This document shows, piece by piece, positions 54,556-64,000 of a stretch of DNA of 64,000 nucleotides (positions within the stretch are counted from its first letter, which is position 1; the number at the start of each line of letters is the position of its first letter). A program made the translations under genes and the position numbers. The notes under the pieces were generated by a model that ran no database searches, was not told the origin of the DNA, and saw only the letters and a list, made by a program, of their open reading frames with translations. The stretch is from Tritrichomonas musculus (Eukaryota > Parabasalia > Tritrichomonadida > Tritrichomonadidae): the NCBI GenBank assembly GCA_039105265.1, contig JAPFFF010000024.1, positions 1,116,001-1,180,000 on the forward strand, in the 5' to 3' direction.

Positions 54556-56233
54556 AAAATTTTAAAATATAAAAATCTAATTTTCTAAATATTTATTGAA
54601 GATAATTTATTATAAATTATATCCATATATTTGTTACATTATAATTAATGTATCATATCATAATAAATATGAGATTCTTCCATATTGAGTGAGTTTTTCA
54701 TTAAATTAATCAAAAAAATAAAAAAGAATTATTTCGTGATATATCGAATCACCTTTCAATTTAAACAAATATATAGCATCTATATACAATAACTCTTAAT
54801 ATTTCTTCATAGTGATTAATTGTGAAACAATTCGATTGTGATAAAATAGAACAAAACAAAACTAAACGACAGTTTTAAAATTATATAAAAAAATAAATGT
54901 ATCTTTTTAGCAAGCTTAAGTTATTAAAATCAATTGATATTTTAATATATATAACCCATATTATAAATAAGTATGTGTCCGGATTAAATTCCATTGTTTA
55001 TGTTTTCTTTCTTATGAAAATTATCGATTATTTGTTTTTTAAATTTCTCAAATAATAATACCTTAGTAATTTTTATTATAATCAGTATTATCTTCAATCA
55101 TTCGGTATTAATTGCATAAAACAGCTTATATTTTTCTAATAATTCATGAAAATAATATTTTGTAAATGAGATATGTGTATTTTGATTGAAACAAGCTAAA
55201 TTTCATAAATATTACAAACGTACATGAAAACTTTTTTATTTATTATTTTCGAAGAGAATTTTATATATCAAATGTTTTAGGCTAATATTTAGATATTAAA
55301 GACTCGTTAAGAGACTTTTATTCCTTTTTCAATCATACTTTTTTATAAAAAAGAATTATTTTTTTAACATTCCATTTTTCATAAAATCAACTCAATAATA
55401 CAAATTGAAACATTTATCATGGCATTTATTTGTCTCTATCAATGTTTTAATTCTATTTGTTTTCTGAAAATAGTAAACAAAAATTTGGCGAAAATAAGAA
55501 TTTTAAACTTTTCGCAGTTGTTCGAATAATTTAACTTTTTTTGTTCTCCTTTCTATTCTTTCATGATATAATTATTAATATTATTGATAGTTCACTGTCA
55601 ACTATTATAACATATTTGAGATTTTGGAAAAAATCCTATAGGAAGTTTTAAAAATAGATCTCCTTGAATTTGATTTTATATTTGAAAAATATACTTAATT
55701 AAACGATCTTCTTGAATTCAAAAGTAAATGTTAGAATTATAAATGCATTGAATTATGCCTATAAATTTAAAAATATGGTATTTTTTACATTTAATAAGGA
55801 TTATTCATAGAAATACGATATTTTATTTTTTATATAATTTTAAAACTGTCGTTTAGTTTTGTTTTGTTCTATTTTATCACAATCGAATTGTTTCACAATT
55901 AATCACTATGAAGAAATATTAAGAGTTATTGTATATAGATGCTATATATTTGTTTAAATTGAAAGGTGATTCGATATATCACGAAATAATTCTTTTTTAT
56001 TTTTTTGATTAATTTAATGAAAAACTCACTCAATATGGAAGAATCTCATATTTATTATGATATGATACATTAATTATAATGTAACAAATATATGGATATA
56101 ATTTATAATAAATTATCTTCAATAAATATTTAGAAAATTAGATTTTTATATTTTAAAATTTTTCTTAAAAAAATAATATAGTTACGATAAAAAAATTATG
56201 TTACGATATAAAATTAGTATCTGAAATTATTTA
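54489..56233. mobile_element. Foldback element with about 410-bp inverted arms
   Basis: The left arm (about 54489-54898) and right arm (about 55822-56233) are near-identical reverse complements. For example CACAATTAATCACTATGAAG at 55891 pairs with CTTCATAGTGATTAATTGTG near 54806. The main difference is at the outer end, where the left arm has a long T run and the right arm a short duplication of GTTACGATA. The 920-bp centre has no coding sequence. The flanks are TTAATTA-type satellite, so target duplications cannot be judged. It fits a foldback or MITE-like DNA transposon. Confidence 0.8.
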
Positions 56234-57745
56234 ATTAATTAATAAATTAAGTATTATTTATTAAATAATTATTTATTAATTAATTAATTATTTATTTATT
56301 AATTATTTATTAATTATTTAATTAATTATTTAATTAATTATTTATTTATTATTTAATTAATAATTTATTTATTTATCATTTAATTATTTATTTATTAATT
56401 ATTTATTTATTAATTAATTAATTATTAATTATTTATTTATTAATTATTTATTAATTATTTATTTATTAATTATTTATTTATTTATTAATTCATTAATTAT
56501 TATTTAATTATTTATTTATTTATTTATTAATTATTTATTTATTTTTTATTTTTTTTATTTATTAATTTATTATTTATTTATTAATTAATTATTTATTTAT
56601 TAATTAATTATTTATTTATTTATTTCTTAATTATTTAATTATTTATTTATTTATTAATTATTTATTTATTTATTTATTTATGTATTAATTATTTATTTAT
56701 TTATTAATTAATTAATTAATTATTTTTTTATTTATTAATTATTTATTTATTTATTATTTATTTATTTATTATTTTTTTATTTATTAATTAATTATTTATT
56801 TATTTATTATTTATTTATTTATTTATTATTTATTTATTTATTAATTATTTATTTATTAATTATTTATTTATTAATTAATTATTTATTAATTAATTAATTA
56901 ATTATTTATTTATTTATTAATTAATTAATTATTTATTTATTTATTAAATATTTATTTATTTATTAATTATTTATTTATTTATTTATTAATTAATTAATTA
57001 TTAATTATTTATTTATTTATTAATTATTTTTTCATTTATTAATTATTTAATTATTTATTTATTTATTTATTATTTATTTATTATTTATTTATTATTTATT
57101 TATTTATTATTTATTTATTTATTATTATTTACTTATTTATTATTTATTTATTTATTATTTATTTATTATTTATTTATTTATTATTTATTTATTTATTATT
57201 TATTTATTTATTTATTAATTATTATTAATTAATTATTATTTAATTAATTATTATTTAATTATTTATTTATTAATTAATTATTTATTTATTAATTAATTAT
57301 TTAATTAATTATTTATTTATTTATTTATTTATTATTCATTTATAAATTAATTAATTATTTATTTATTTATTTATTGATTAATTAATTATTTATTTATTAA
57401 TTATTTATTTATTAATTATTTATTTATTAATTATTTATTTATTAATTAATTAATTATTTATTTATTTATTTATTTATTAATTAATTATTTATTAATTAAT
57501 TATTAATTTATTAATTAATTATTAATTTATTAATTATTTATTAATTATTTATTAATTATTTATTTATTTATTAATTATTTATTTATTAATAATTTATTTA
57601 TTATTTATTTATTTATTATTTAATTATTTAATTATTTATTAATTATTTATTAATTATTTAATAATTTAATAATTTATTTAATTATTTAATAAATTTTTTT
57701 TTAATTATTTAATTAATTATTTATTTAATAATTTATTAATTTATT

Positions 57746-57776
<31 letters not shown>

Positions 57777-57980
57777 AATTAATTATTTATTTATTAATTA
57801 TTTATTTATTACTTAATTATTTATTAATTAATTAATTATTAATTAATTAATTATTAATTAATTAATTATTTATTTATTAATTATTTAATTATTTATTTAT
57901 TTAATAATTTAATAATTTAATTAATTATTTATTTATTTATTATTTATTTATTTATTATTTATTTATTAATTAATTAATTA
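56234..57980. repeat. TTAATTA/TTTA satellite, about 1.75 kb
   Basis: An almost uninterrupted irregular mix of TTAA, TTTA and TAATTA units with practically no G or C. The same sequence type occurs in a short tract before the foldback element (about 54350-54490), so the element probably sits inside this satellite. Long low-complexity tracts like this are also prone to assembly error. Confidence 0.95.
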
Positions 57981-59640
57981 TAAATAAAAAGGCAGAATGT
58001 AAAGTAATGAATTTTGGTGTCTACTTTTTGAAAGGAGGTGTGCATATATCATCAGAAAATAAATTTAAAAGGGCGATTCCAATCGGCCAAATAAAAACAC
58101 AAAATTAAAATTGAATAAAAATTGAAAAGTTATATGAGTTTTATCAATTTTTGAGATAAGTCTAAAAAAATTCTAGGAGCAACTTTTTCAAAGAGCATTA
58201 TACAAAAATTTAAACTTTTTTAGAAATAAAGATCATTATTATGCATTCAATTTAGTTCATTTTTTTGAAAAAGCACATAGAATATATTAAGAAAAAAATA
58301 TTTGATGAAACTCATAGAAATAGCGAACATAGTAAAACCGAAAAGCAGTTTTATTAATTTTCCACTTTTTTTAGCACGAACTCGAGAACTTAGATCTTGA
58401 ACTTCTTTCGTAGGGATGTTCTCAGTCTATATCTTGGACTACCACATGGGAATTACCAGCTATATTTCGGAGATTTAGAAATGTTGAACATTTTTTTAGG
58501 AGAAATCTCATATTATAAGCTTCCGGAACCTAAATTATGATACCTTCTGCAGATATTTCACTATTTAAGCTTCAGATTAGTAATTTAAATTTCATCTTCG
58601 GGATAAAAGTTAAAAATAAATGATTTTAATTTAAATAATTAATACCAAAATATTGCATGTCATGCCTGGAAATCGAAAATAAACAAACTTTTTGAAAGTT
58701 ATATCTCAAAAAGTTGTTAGCACAGACTATTTTTGAAAGAAATGCATTAAAAAGCTGTTTTATTTTTACTTATCAAAAATGAATTCTTTCTGAAAAAAAG
58801 GTGTGGGTCCTCACTTCACATTTCACTTTTTCTCTACAAATAATATATAGATTTAATTTTTTTATTATAATATTATAATCTTTATCTAAACAACTATTTA
58901 AATACATTATTAATTCTGCATTTTGTAGAAAAATGAAAAACTTGAATTTTGAAATTAAACTTATTTTAATATAGCAAAAAGCGTATACAGGCTTTTTTTA
59001 TAACACATATTATATTATTTATAAGGGTATGTAATGATCTTTCCTATTTAAATTCAGAAATATTGAGCAAAAATAGAAATGCTATGATTTCAAAAATGGA
59101 TTGAAAGGAAAATATTTCTAAATTCCAGAAATAAAATAGTTTATAATAGCTTATTTGTTTAGTTAGCAATGACTATTAAATATACTTGAAGATTGATTAA
59201 ATTGGTTCCATACATCATGTTTTATTTCAGCCATATTTTTGAATGTGATATTTATACGTTAAAATTGTAAAGTATTGAATTTTTCATTTACAAAATGGAT
59301 GTCAAAATCAGCTTTTTGGTTTAACCAATCAAAAATTAGACAAAAATTTATCAATTAACAGAGTATAAAAGCATTATAAATAATTAAAATAATACAGAAT
59401 GCTATTTAATGTTGAATGTGTTTTAATGATGTTGAAAATAATATCAAATTAAAAGAAAATTTTGCCAAAACAAGAATAGTCAAAATGTATTCATATCAAA
59501 ATAAGTTTTGGTGTTTTAAAAAAGAATTGAATACCAATATTTAATATTTTAACAATTTTAAATCTTATTGTTTTTGAATAGTTTATATTAAATAAACTTT
59601 TCAAAAATATTAAAAATTAAAATGCAAATAAAACGCGACG
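57981..59640. other. Non-coding region
   Basis: No frame longer than a few dozen codons looks coding. Base composition is slightly richer than the satellite. No repeat or element end was recognised. Confidence 0.45.
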
Positions 59641-59875
59641 TATGGAATATTTTCCACTAAAAATCAAAAATAAAATTTTAATACTAATGATATATATTAT
59701 ATATCATAATCAACGGGAAATATTATTTTTAATAGCAGCCAAAAAATTTTCCAAAAATCACATTCAAAAAATTCTCTCAAATTTTCAAATGATTTGGAAT
59801 AAAGCGCGAAAAAAAAGCGCGAAAGCCGCTAATTTCATATCATCACAGCCGCCAATTTTATATCATCTCATCAGT

Positions 59876-60072
59876 CAACTTCAGATCACCTTAATAACCG
59901 CCATTCTAGTCAACCAAGGTCGCCAATTACATATTGCAATATAACAAAAGGGAGGCTATCGCAAACACAAGTTACTAAGCAGAGTTTCCAGATCATCGCA
60001 GCAGCCAACTTCAGATCACCTTAATAACCGCCATTCTAGTCAACCAAGGTCGCCAATTACATGTTGCAATAT
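59876..60072. repeat. 67-bp direct repeat
   Basis: CAACTTCAGATCACCTTAAT starts a 67-bp block at 59876-59942 that recurs at 60006-60072 with one difference (ACATATTGC against ACATGTTGC). The period is 130 bp. It lies next to the 60091-61294 element in a locally GC-richer patch containing GCGCGAAA motifs. Confidence 0.9.
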
Positions 60073-60090
60073 GTAAAAAGTGTTAAAAGC

Positions 60091-61294
60091 GGCTGAGGAA
60101 TCGACTATAAGAAAAATCTGGGTCAGGTCAATTTGACCTTATGGCCAATCAAACTTTTTGAACGAAAGTAAACGCCATTTATCTGCAATTGTGGAAACAC
60201 AAAACTAATAAGAACGAATGCAGGAACGCATGAATTCGAACAAGATACGACGAACGATCTCGTAATTAACAAATATTACGGCAAGATACGACAAGCAAAC
60301 TCACAATTGTAAACAATCTAGCAAGATAAGACAAGCAAACTCGTAATTGTAATTATTCTACCAAGATAAGATAAGAAAACTCGCAATTGTGAATGTTTTA
60401 GCAAGATATAACAACGAAACTCGTAATTGTAAATAATCTACCAAATTAAGACAAGCAAACTCGCCATTTGATGGAATTTTTTCTAGTTCAACTATTTATT
60501 GATGTGCACGAATCAAGTTGTTTTTTAATAAAAAAGAATTAGTTTTAATGTTGATATTTTTACTAATTTATCCTTTTTCATGAGTAATTGAGAGTATAAA
60601 TGGTTGTCTGTCTTTGAAAAATCTATAAAATTAAGAATTTATTTGGTCGTACACCAAAAAATGATTATAATATCTAAAAAAAATCATGAGAAATATTAAT
60701 ATTTGTAAGTTTATTTAAACTAGGAATAATTATGATACCAATTTAAAGAAAAAGTAATTAATAAGCCATCTAATGAGCATTCTTTGTACATCAAACACGT
60801 GTTTGATGTACAAAATGTCTTCAAATGATAAATATGCTTTAGTAAGCATTATACCAATAACGCTGATTTGTCACGATATAATGAAAGATCATTTAATTTA
60901 AACATCGATTATATTTAAACGCTGATTATTTCAAGGAAATGATCTTTAACTTGATTGTATGATAAAAATCGAGGTTTAAATATGTTGTATTTAGTAATTT
61001 TTGTACTCAACGTACTGTATTTCGCGAATTATGATTTGATTCAATAAAATCGCTAGTAAATAGAATGAATAACGTTTAGCATGAGGAATAGTTAGAACGT
61101 GATTATGATAAAATCTGGCGTTAGAAGGAAATTAACTTGTTTTGCTGTTATTTATTGCGAGTTTAGTATTGTTCAAATATAGTCGTTTACTTTCGTTCAA
61201 AAAGTTTGATTGGTTTTCTAAGTATGGTTAAATATATTGGCCATAAGGTCAAATTGACCTGACCAGGATTTTTCCTATAGTCGATTCCTCAGCC
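60091..61294. mobile_element. Non-autonomous DNA transposon with long TIRs and 8-bp target duplication
   Basis: The left end GGCTGAGGAATCGACTATA and the right end (reverse complement the same) form inverted repeats. The left TIR is about 84 bp (60091-60174). The right is about 111 bp (61184-61294), with a 27-bp insertion in the middle of the match. Both include GTCAGGTCAATTTGACCTTA and the inner block AACTTTTTGAACGAAAGTAA. TTAAAAGC flanks both sides (60083-60090 and 61295-61302). No transposase is encoded. An 8-bp duplication fits hAT, P or Merlin-type elements; MULEs usually give 9. Family not resolved. Confidence 0.9.
60241..60474. repeat. 40-bp tandem repeat inside the transposon
   Basis: CAAGATA(C/A)GA recurs at 60241, 60282, 60322, 60362 and 60402, and degenerately at 60442, each followed by CAAGCAAACTCG(T/C)AATTGTAA or a close variant. 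That makes six copies at a 40-bp period. Subterminal arrays like this can be transposase-binding sites; that is inference. Confidence 0.88.
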
Positions 61295-61377
61295 TTAAAA
61301 GCAATTTATAACATAAAATATGAATAAAAAAGACAAAATTTAATGTAAAATCTTATTTTTATTAATATTTTTTTACT

Positions 61378-62270
61378 GAGTGTATATAAATGAGAGATCA
61401 GACTTGCCAAACCAGCTCTCCAAGTAACTTCTTGCCTCTTCCGGGGTTGTTTTACGTCCGAAGCGTTCATACAATGAAGCATGATTCCAGTAATAATTAT
61501 ACTCTTGAACAAACTGATCAAGATTTATCTAATGATAATAAAGACATATCAAAATTTTGCCACCGCCGCTCAATTTTGCCATTTTCTTGTGGTGTGTGTG
61601 GAGTGGTGGTGGTAAAATTTATTGAATTTTCTTCCAGAACTTTTTGGAAATCTTCACCCCAAAATACCATTCCATTGTCAGAATGGAGTGTTTGAGATCT
61701 GTATATTTTCAGAAGTGCTCTCTTTAGAGCATCAGCTGCATTTATGGCTTGTTTTCTTGGAGTTAGTTCTTCATGCACGACGTATCTGGTTGAATCATCT
61801 ATGAATGCAATCAGATATATCGTGATTGTTTCTCTTCCAGTAGTTATAGACACTTCATGCAAATCAGTGTTCTACTACTGGTCTTTATATAGAGGAAAAA
61901 AATCTATGAGGACGTTTCTTCTTTTTTATTGGTCAATCTTTTAAAAACATACTTTGTTCTTCATATATTTTGTGCATTAAGTTTTGGGATATTTTAAGGC
62001 CTCTTTTTGATAATGCTGTGTGACATCTTTTGTATCAAACTCTGAAAATTTCGTTATATTCCGTCACTTTTTGAATTTGTTCATCTGTTGGTATAACTTC
62101 TAATCTTCCTGCTTTTTTTGATTAAATGATATCCTAAATCCATTAACATTTTTTTAAATCGGTAAATTGAGCAATTCATTTGTTTTGAAGCATTCGCATA
62201 TGATAATTTGCCTTTTTCGATTTGATGATATAAATCATCTATCTTGGTAATGTATTCATCAATTTGCATT
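61378..62270 (-). pseudogene. Polinton integrase (rve type), fossil
   Basis: An N-terminal helix-turn-helix-like part (LYHQIEKGKLSYANASKQMN) is followed by an rve integrase core with LHEVSITTG, IAFIDDSTRYV, LHSDNGMVFWGEDF and TPQENGKIERRW, the DDE positions of retroviral-type integrases. Polintons carry this enzyme class. Several breaks. Confidence 0.85.
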
Positions 62271-62307
62271 TCTTGGTAATGAAAAGGAACAAGTAGTTTA
62301 GGTATGA

Positions 62308-63303
62308 TGAATACCGTTCTCGATATCAAGCCTGATGTTAAACTTGTTAAGAGTGATATTCCTCCACAAAACGCTGAAATTATGATACAGAAACACAATC
62401 GATCATCACCTAACTCCCGTTGTACTTGAATAAGCGTGATCCTAATGGTTCCGCAGTGTTAGCGAATCTCGCTGATGTTAACGGTGAATGGGCTGACGAT
62501 TTAGTATATAACACAGAACTTCCAACAAAGGCTGCACGTGCACAAGTAAGAAATTAGTGAGATAAAGCACATGTTGATGCTCATGGAAATGAAGTTAAAG
62601 TATATAGTAAGAGAGATTTCCTTCACGATCAATTCAATCCTCAATATTTTGGTTACGATGATGATACATCACAAAACTTAGTTACAAATGTCGGTAGAGT
62701 TCTCTTCCATACTAGTTACTACGATCAGAACTTCCCATTCTATAAAGGCGCTGTTAACAATAAGCGATACACATCAACAACACCTAAGAATTTATCTGCA
62801 TATTTTTTGATGATGCTGTTGCAATAGTTGAAGCCTGTATCGGACGTGCTTTGAAGGGTCCTGAAAAGTTGAGATTCATCGGTAAAATCTCATCAGCGAT
62901 ATGGAATCAATCATTTAAATCAACATTTGATCCACGTAACACACTCACTACGAAAGAATTCCATAAGTTGAAACGTAGTGAAAACGGCAAAACAGCTACT
63001 ATTAATATGGTACTCTCAATGCTGATATCAGCATTTAAAGATAACACGAATACTAATGCTTATGATGCAGTCGTTAATTTCAACATTAGCCAAATAAACA
63101 CAGTTGTAGGTGGTTCAAGAGTTGTTGGAGCTCATCCAGGTGAATATGTCATGAGTCCATCTAAATTCAATACTTCAGCAACAACACCACCAGCTCCATT
63201 TTCAGATTCAGACATTGATGCTCGATTAGCTGCTGTCCCTGATGAAGATACCTCAATAGATCCTGATTATCCAATGCCTGGAATTACTTATCCTGAAGAG
63301 TAA
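62308..63303 (+). pseudogene. Polinton-associated unknown (possibly structural) gene, fossil
   Basis: Begins MMNTVLDIKPDVKLVKSDIP, divergently from the integrase. The later part contains LRFIGKISSAIWNQSFKS and ATINMVLSMLISAFKD and a Pro/Asp-rich end (IDPDYPMPGITYPEE). I do not recognise the fold. A virion-structural role is inferred only from its place before the ATPase. Several breaks. Confidence 0.5.
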
Positions 63304-63415
63304 GTGGGAAAAGAATAATGCTGTTGTGAAATGTATTTTTACATCTCATAAACATGATACCTGAGAATATATCGTTAAACAATATGGTTAAAAACAACGA
63401 TTAAAAAGAAAAATA

Positions 63416-64000
63416 TGAGTGGAGCATTCATCGATAAGATAAATCCTGAGATTAACGTGAAATACAATTCCATTAATGTAATTGTTGGTAAATAGGAGCA
63501 GGGGAAGATGGTGATAGCTCTGGAAGAGGTGATAAAAATATTATTAATGAATACTCATCATCTACTCGTATATGTTACTAAAGATGGGGATGAAAGTGAT
63601 TGATCTTTCTTAGCGTTGAAATCTTTAATAGAATCTCGATGTATTGATGTTTATTTTTAGACTAAAATCGAAAAATACATTATTTTAAATGTATCAAAAA
63701 GTTCAATTGAAAATTCGAATATCAAAAGTTGAAAAAAAGATCCTCGATCTCTGAAATTGATCTCAAACATCAGTGTATATTTATTTATCGATATCATAGC
63801 GCAAATCAATTATTGATTCAGGAGAATCCGAAAATAATAAGCCTAACAGCAGATGATCTATTCACTGAACAAGTTTTTGGTTTGATTATTAAATATTATT
63901 AAAAATGTATTCAGATTGTTTATTATAATACATAGCTGTTTGAAAATTAGATAAGATTCTAAAGACCTCTGAACATGACACAATTTCTGTTAAAAAATTC
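63416..64000 (+). pseudogene. Polinton packaging ATPase (FtsK/HerA type), fossil
   Basis: The start MSGAFIDKINPEINVKYNSI followed by VIVGK and a Gly-rich phosphate-loop region fits the A32-like FtsK/HerA genome-packaging ATPases of Polintons. The rest is decayed, with several breaks, and continues to the window edge. Confidence 0.6.

Larger units (their letters stand above)
61303..64000. mobile_element. Polinton (Maverick) fossil, running off the right edge
   Basis: Divergent parts: an integrase on the minus strand (about 61378-62270), and on the plus strand an unknown or structural gene (62308-63303) followed by a packaging ATPase (from 63416). The polymerase is not seen here and may lie beyond the window. 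Several breaks in each gene make it an older fossil than the 25425-30198 fragment. The left limit is uncertain; the 60091-61294 transposon lies at or inside it. Confidence 0.85.

Noticed and set aside
56234-57980. CRISPR-like or origin-like regular repeat in the AT satellite
   Set aside because: The units are irregular TTAA/TTTA mixtures without spacers; simple satellite explains them.
59642-59944. 100-codon open frame on the plus strand
   Set aside because: Low-complexity, Ile/Leu-rich, and its second half lies on a 67-bp direct repeat; no coding-like pattern.

Overview
The window looks like nuclear DNA of a trichomonad (Parabasalia), most like the AT-rich genus Tritrichomonas. The grounds are gene content and gene signals; no search was run. 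There are several BspA-like TpLRR (LRR_5) proteins, ankyrin proteins with a trichomonad-style N-terminal domain, FTKS-type low-complexity surface-protein repeats, and two Polinton (Maverick) fossils. Intergenic DNA is very AT-rich and most genes lack visible introns. Initiator-like TCAYTW motifs lie just upstream of some ATGs, and TAAA overlaps or follows several stop codons, as known for Trichomonas. No tRNA, rRNA or CRISPR was recognised.

Layout. 1-6987: the 3' part of one ankyrin gene (+) and a second ankyrin gene (-), with their ankyrin repeats separated by AT-rich or 25-bp tandem-repeat spacers; between them lie decayed repeats and hairpins. 7135-8798: the first copy of a duplicated segment carrying a small LRR protein gene. 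8849-15420: a broken ankyrin/BspA hybrid gene, a C2-domain gene and a long BspA-like frame without an ATG. 15421-21157: mostly empty AT-rich DNA with a transposase-like gene ending in a SANT/Myb-like domain. 21216-23339: an intact dipeptidyl-peptidase IV-type S9 peptidase. 23595-25424: a graveyard of host gene pieces (surface repeats, PPP phosphatase, small unknown frame, protein kinase). 25425-30198: a Polinton fragment with protein-primed DNA polymerase B, abutting the second copy of the duplicated LRR segment (30199-31809) and then a broken aldo/keto reductase. 32959-35098: a Tc1/mariner-like element without transposase.

35301-54264 is the richest gene block. It holds a ubiquitin-like + VWA + E2 (UBC) fusion protein, a Sel1 relic, a conserved-looking unknown gene, a broken surface protein, a 1396-residue protein with several VWA-like blocks, and a head-to-head pair of an ankyrin/BspA gene and a BTB/BspA gene. 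54489-64000 is repeat territory: a foldback element with about 410-bp arms, 1.7 kb of TTAATTA/TTTA satellite, a 1.2-kb non-autonomous transposon with 8-bp target duplications, and a second Polinton fossil (integrase, unknown or structural gene, packaging ATPase) running off the right edge.

The genes do not form one pathway. Most belong to lineage-expanded families thought to serve surface interaction or scaffolding (BspA, ankyrin, BTB). The S9 peptidase, the two VWA proteins and the unknown gene at 39205-39945 look like functional single genes. The most unusual items are the UBL-VWA-E2 fusion, the ankyrin spacers inserted at one fixed point of the repeat, and the duplicated LRR segment at the edge of the Polinton fragment.
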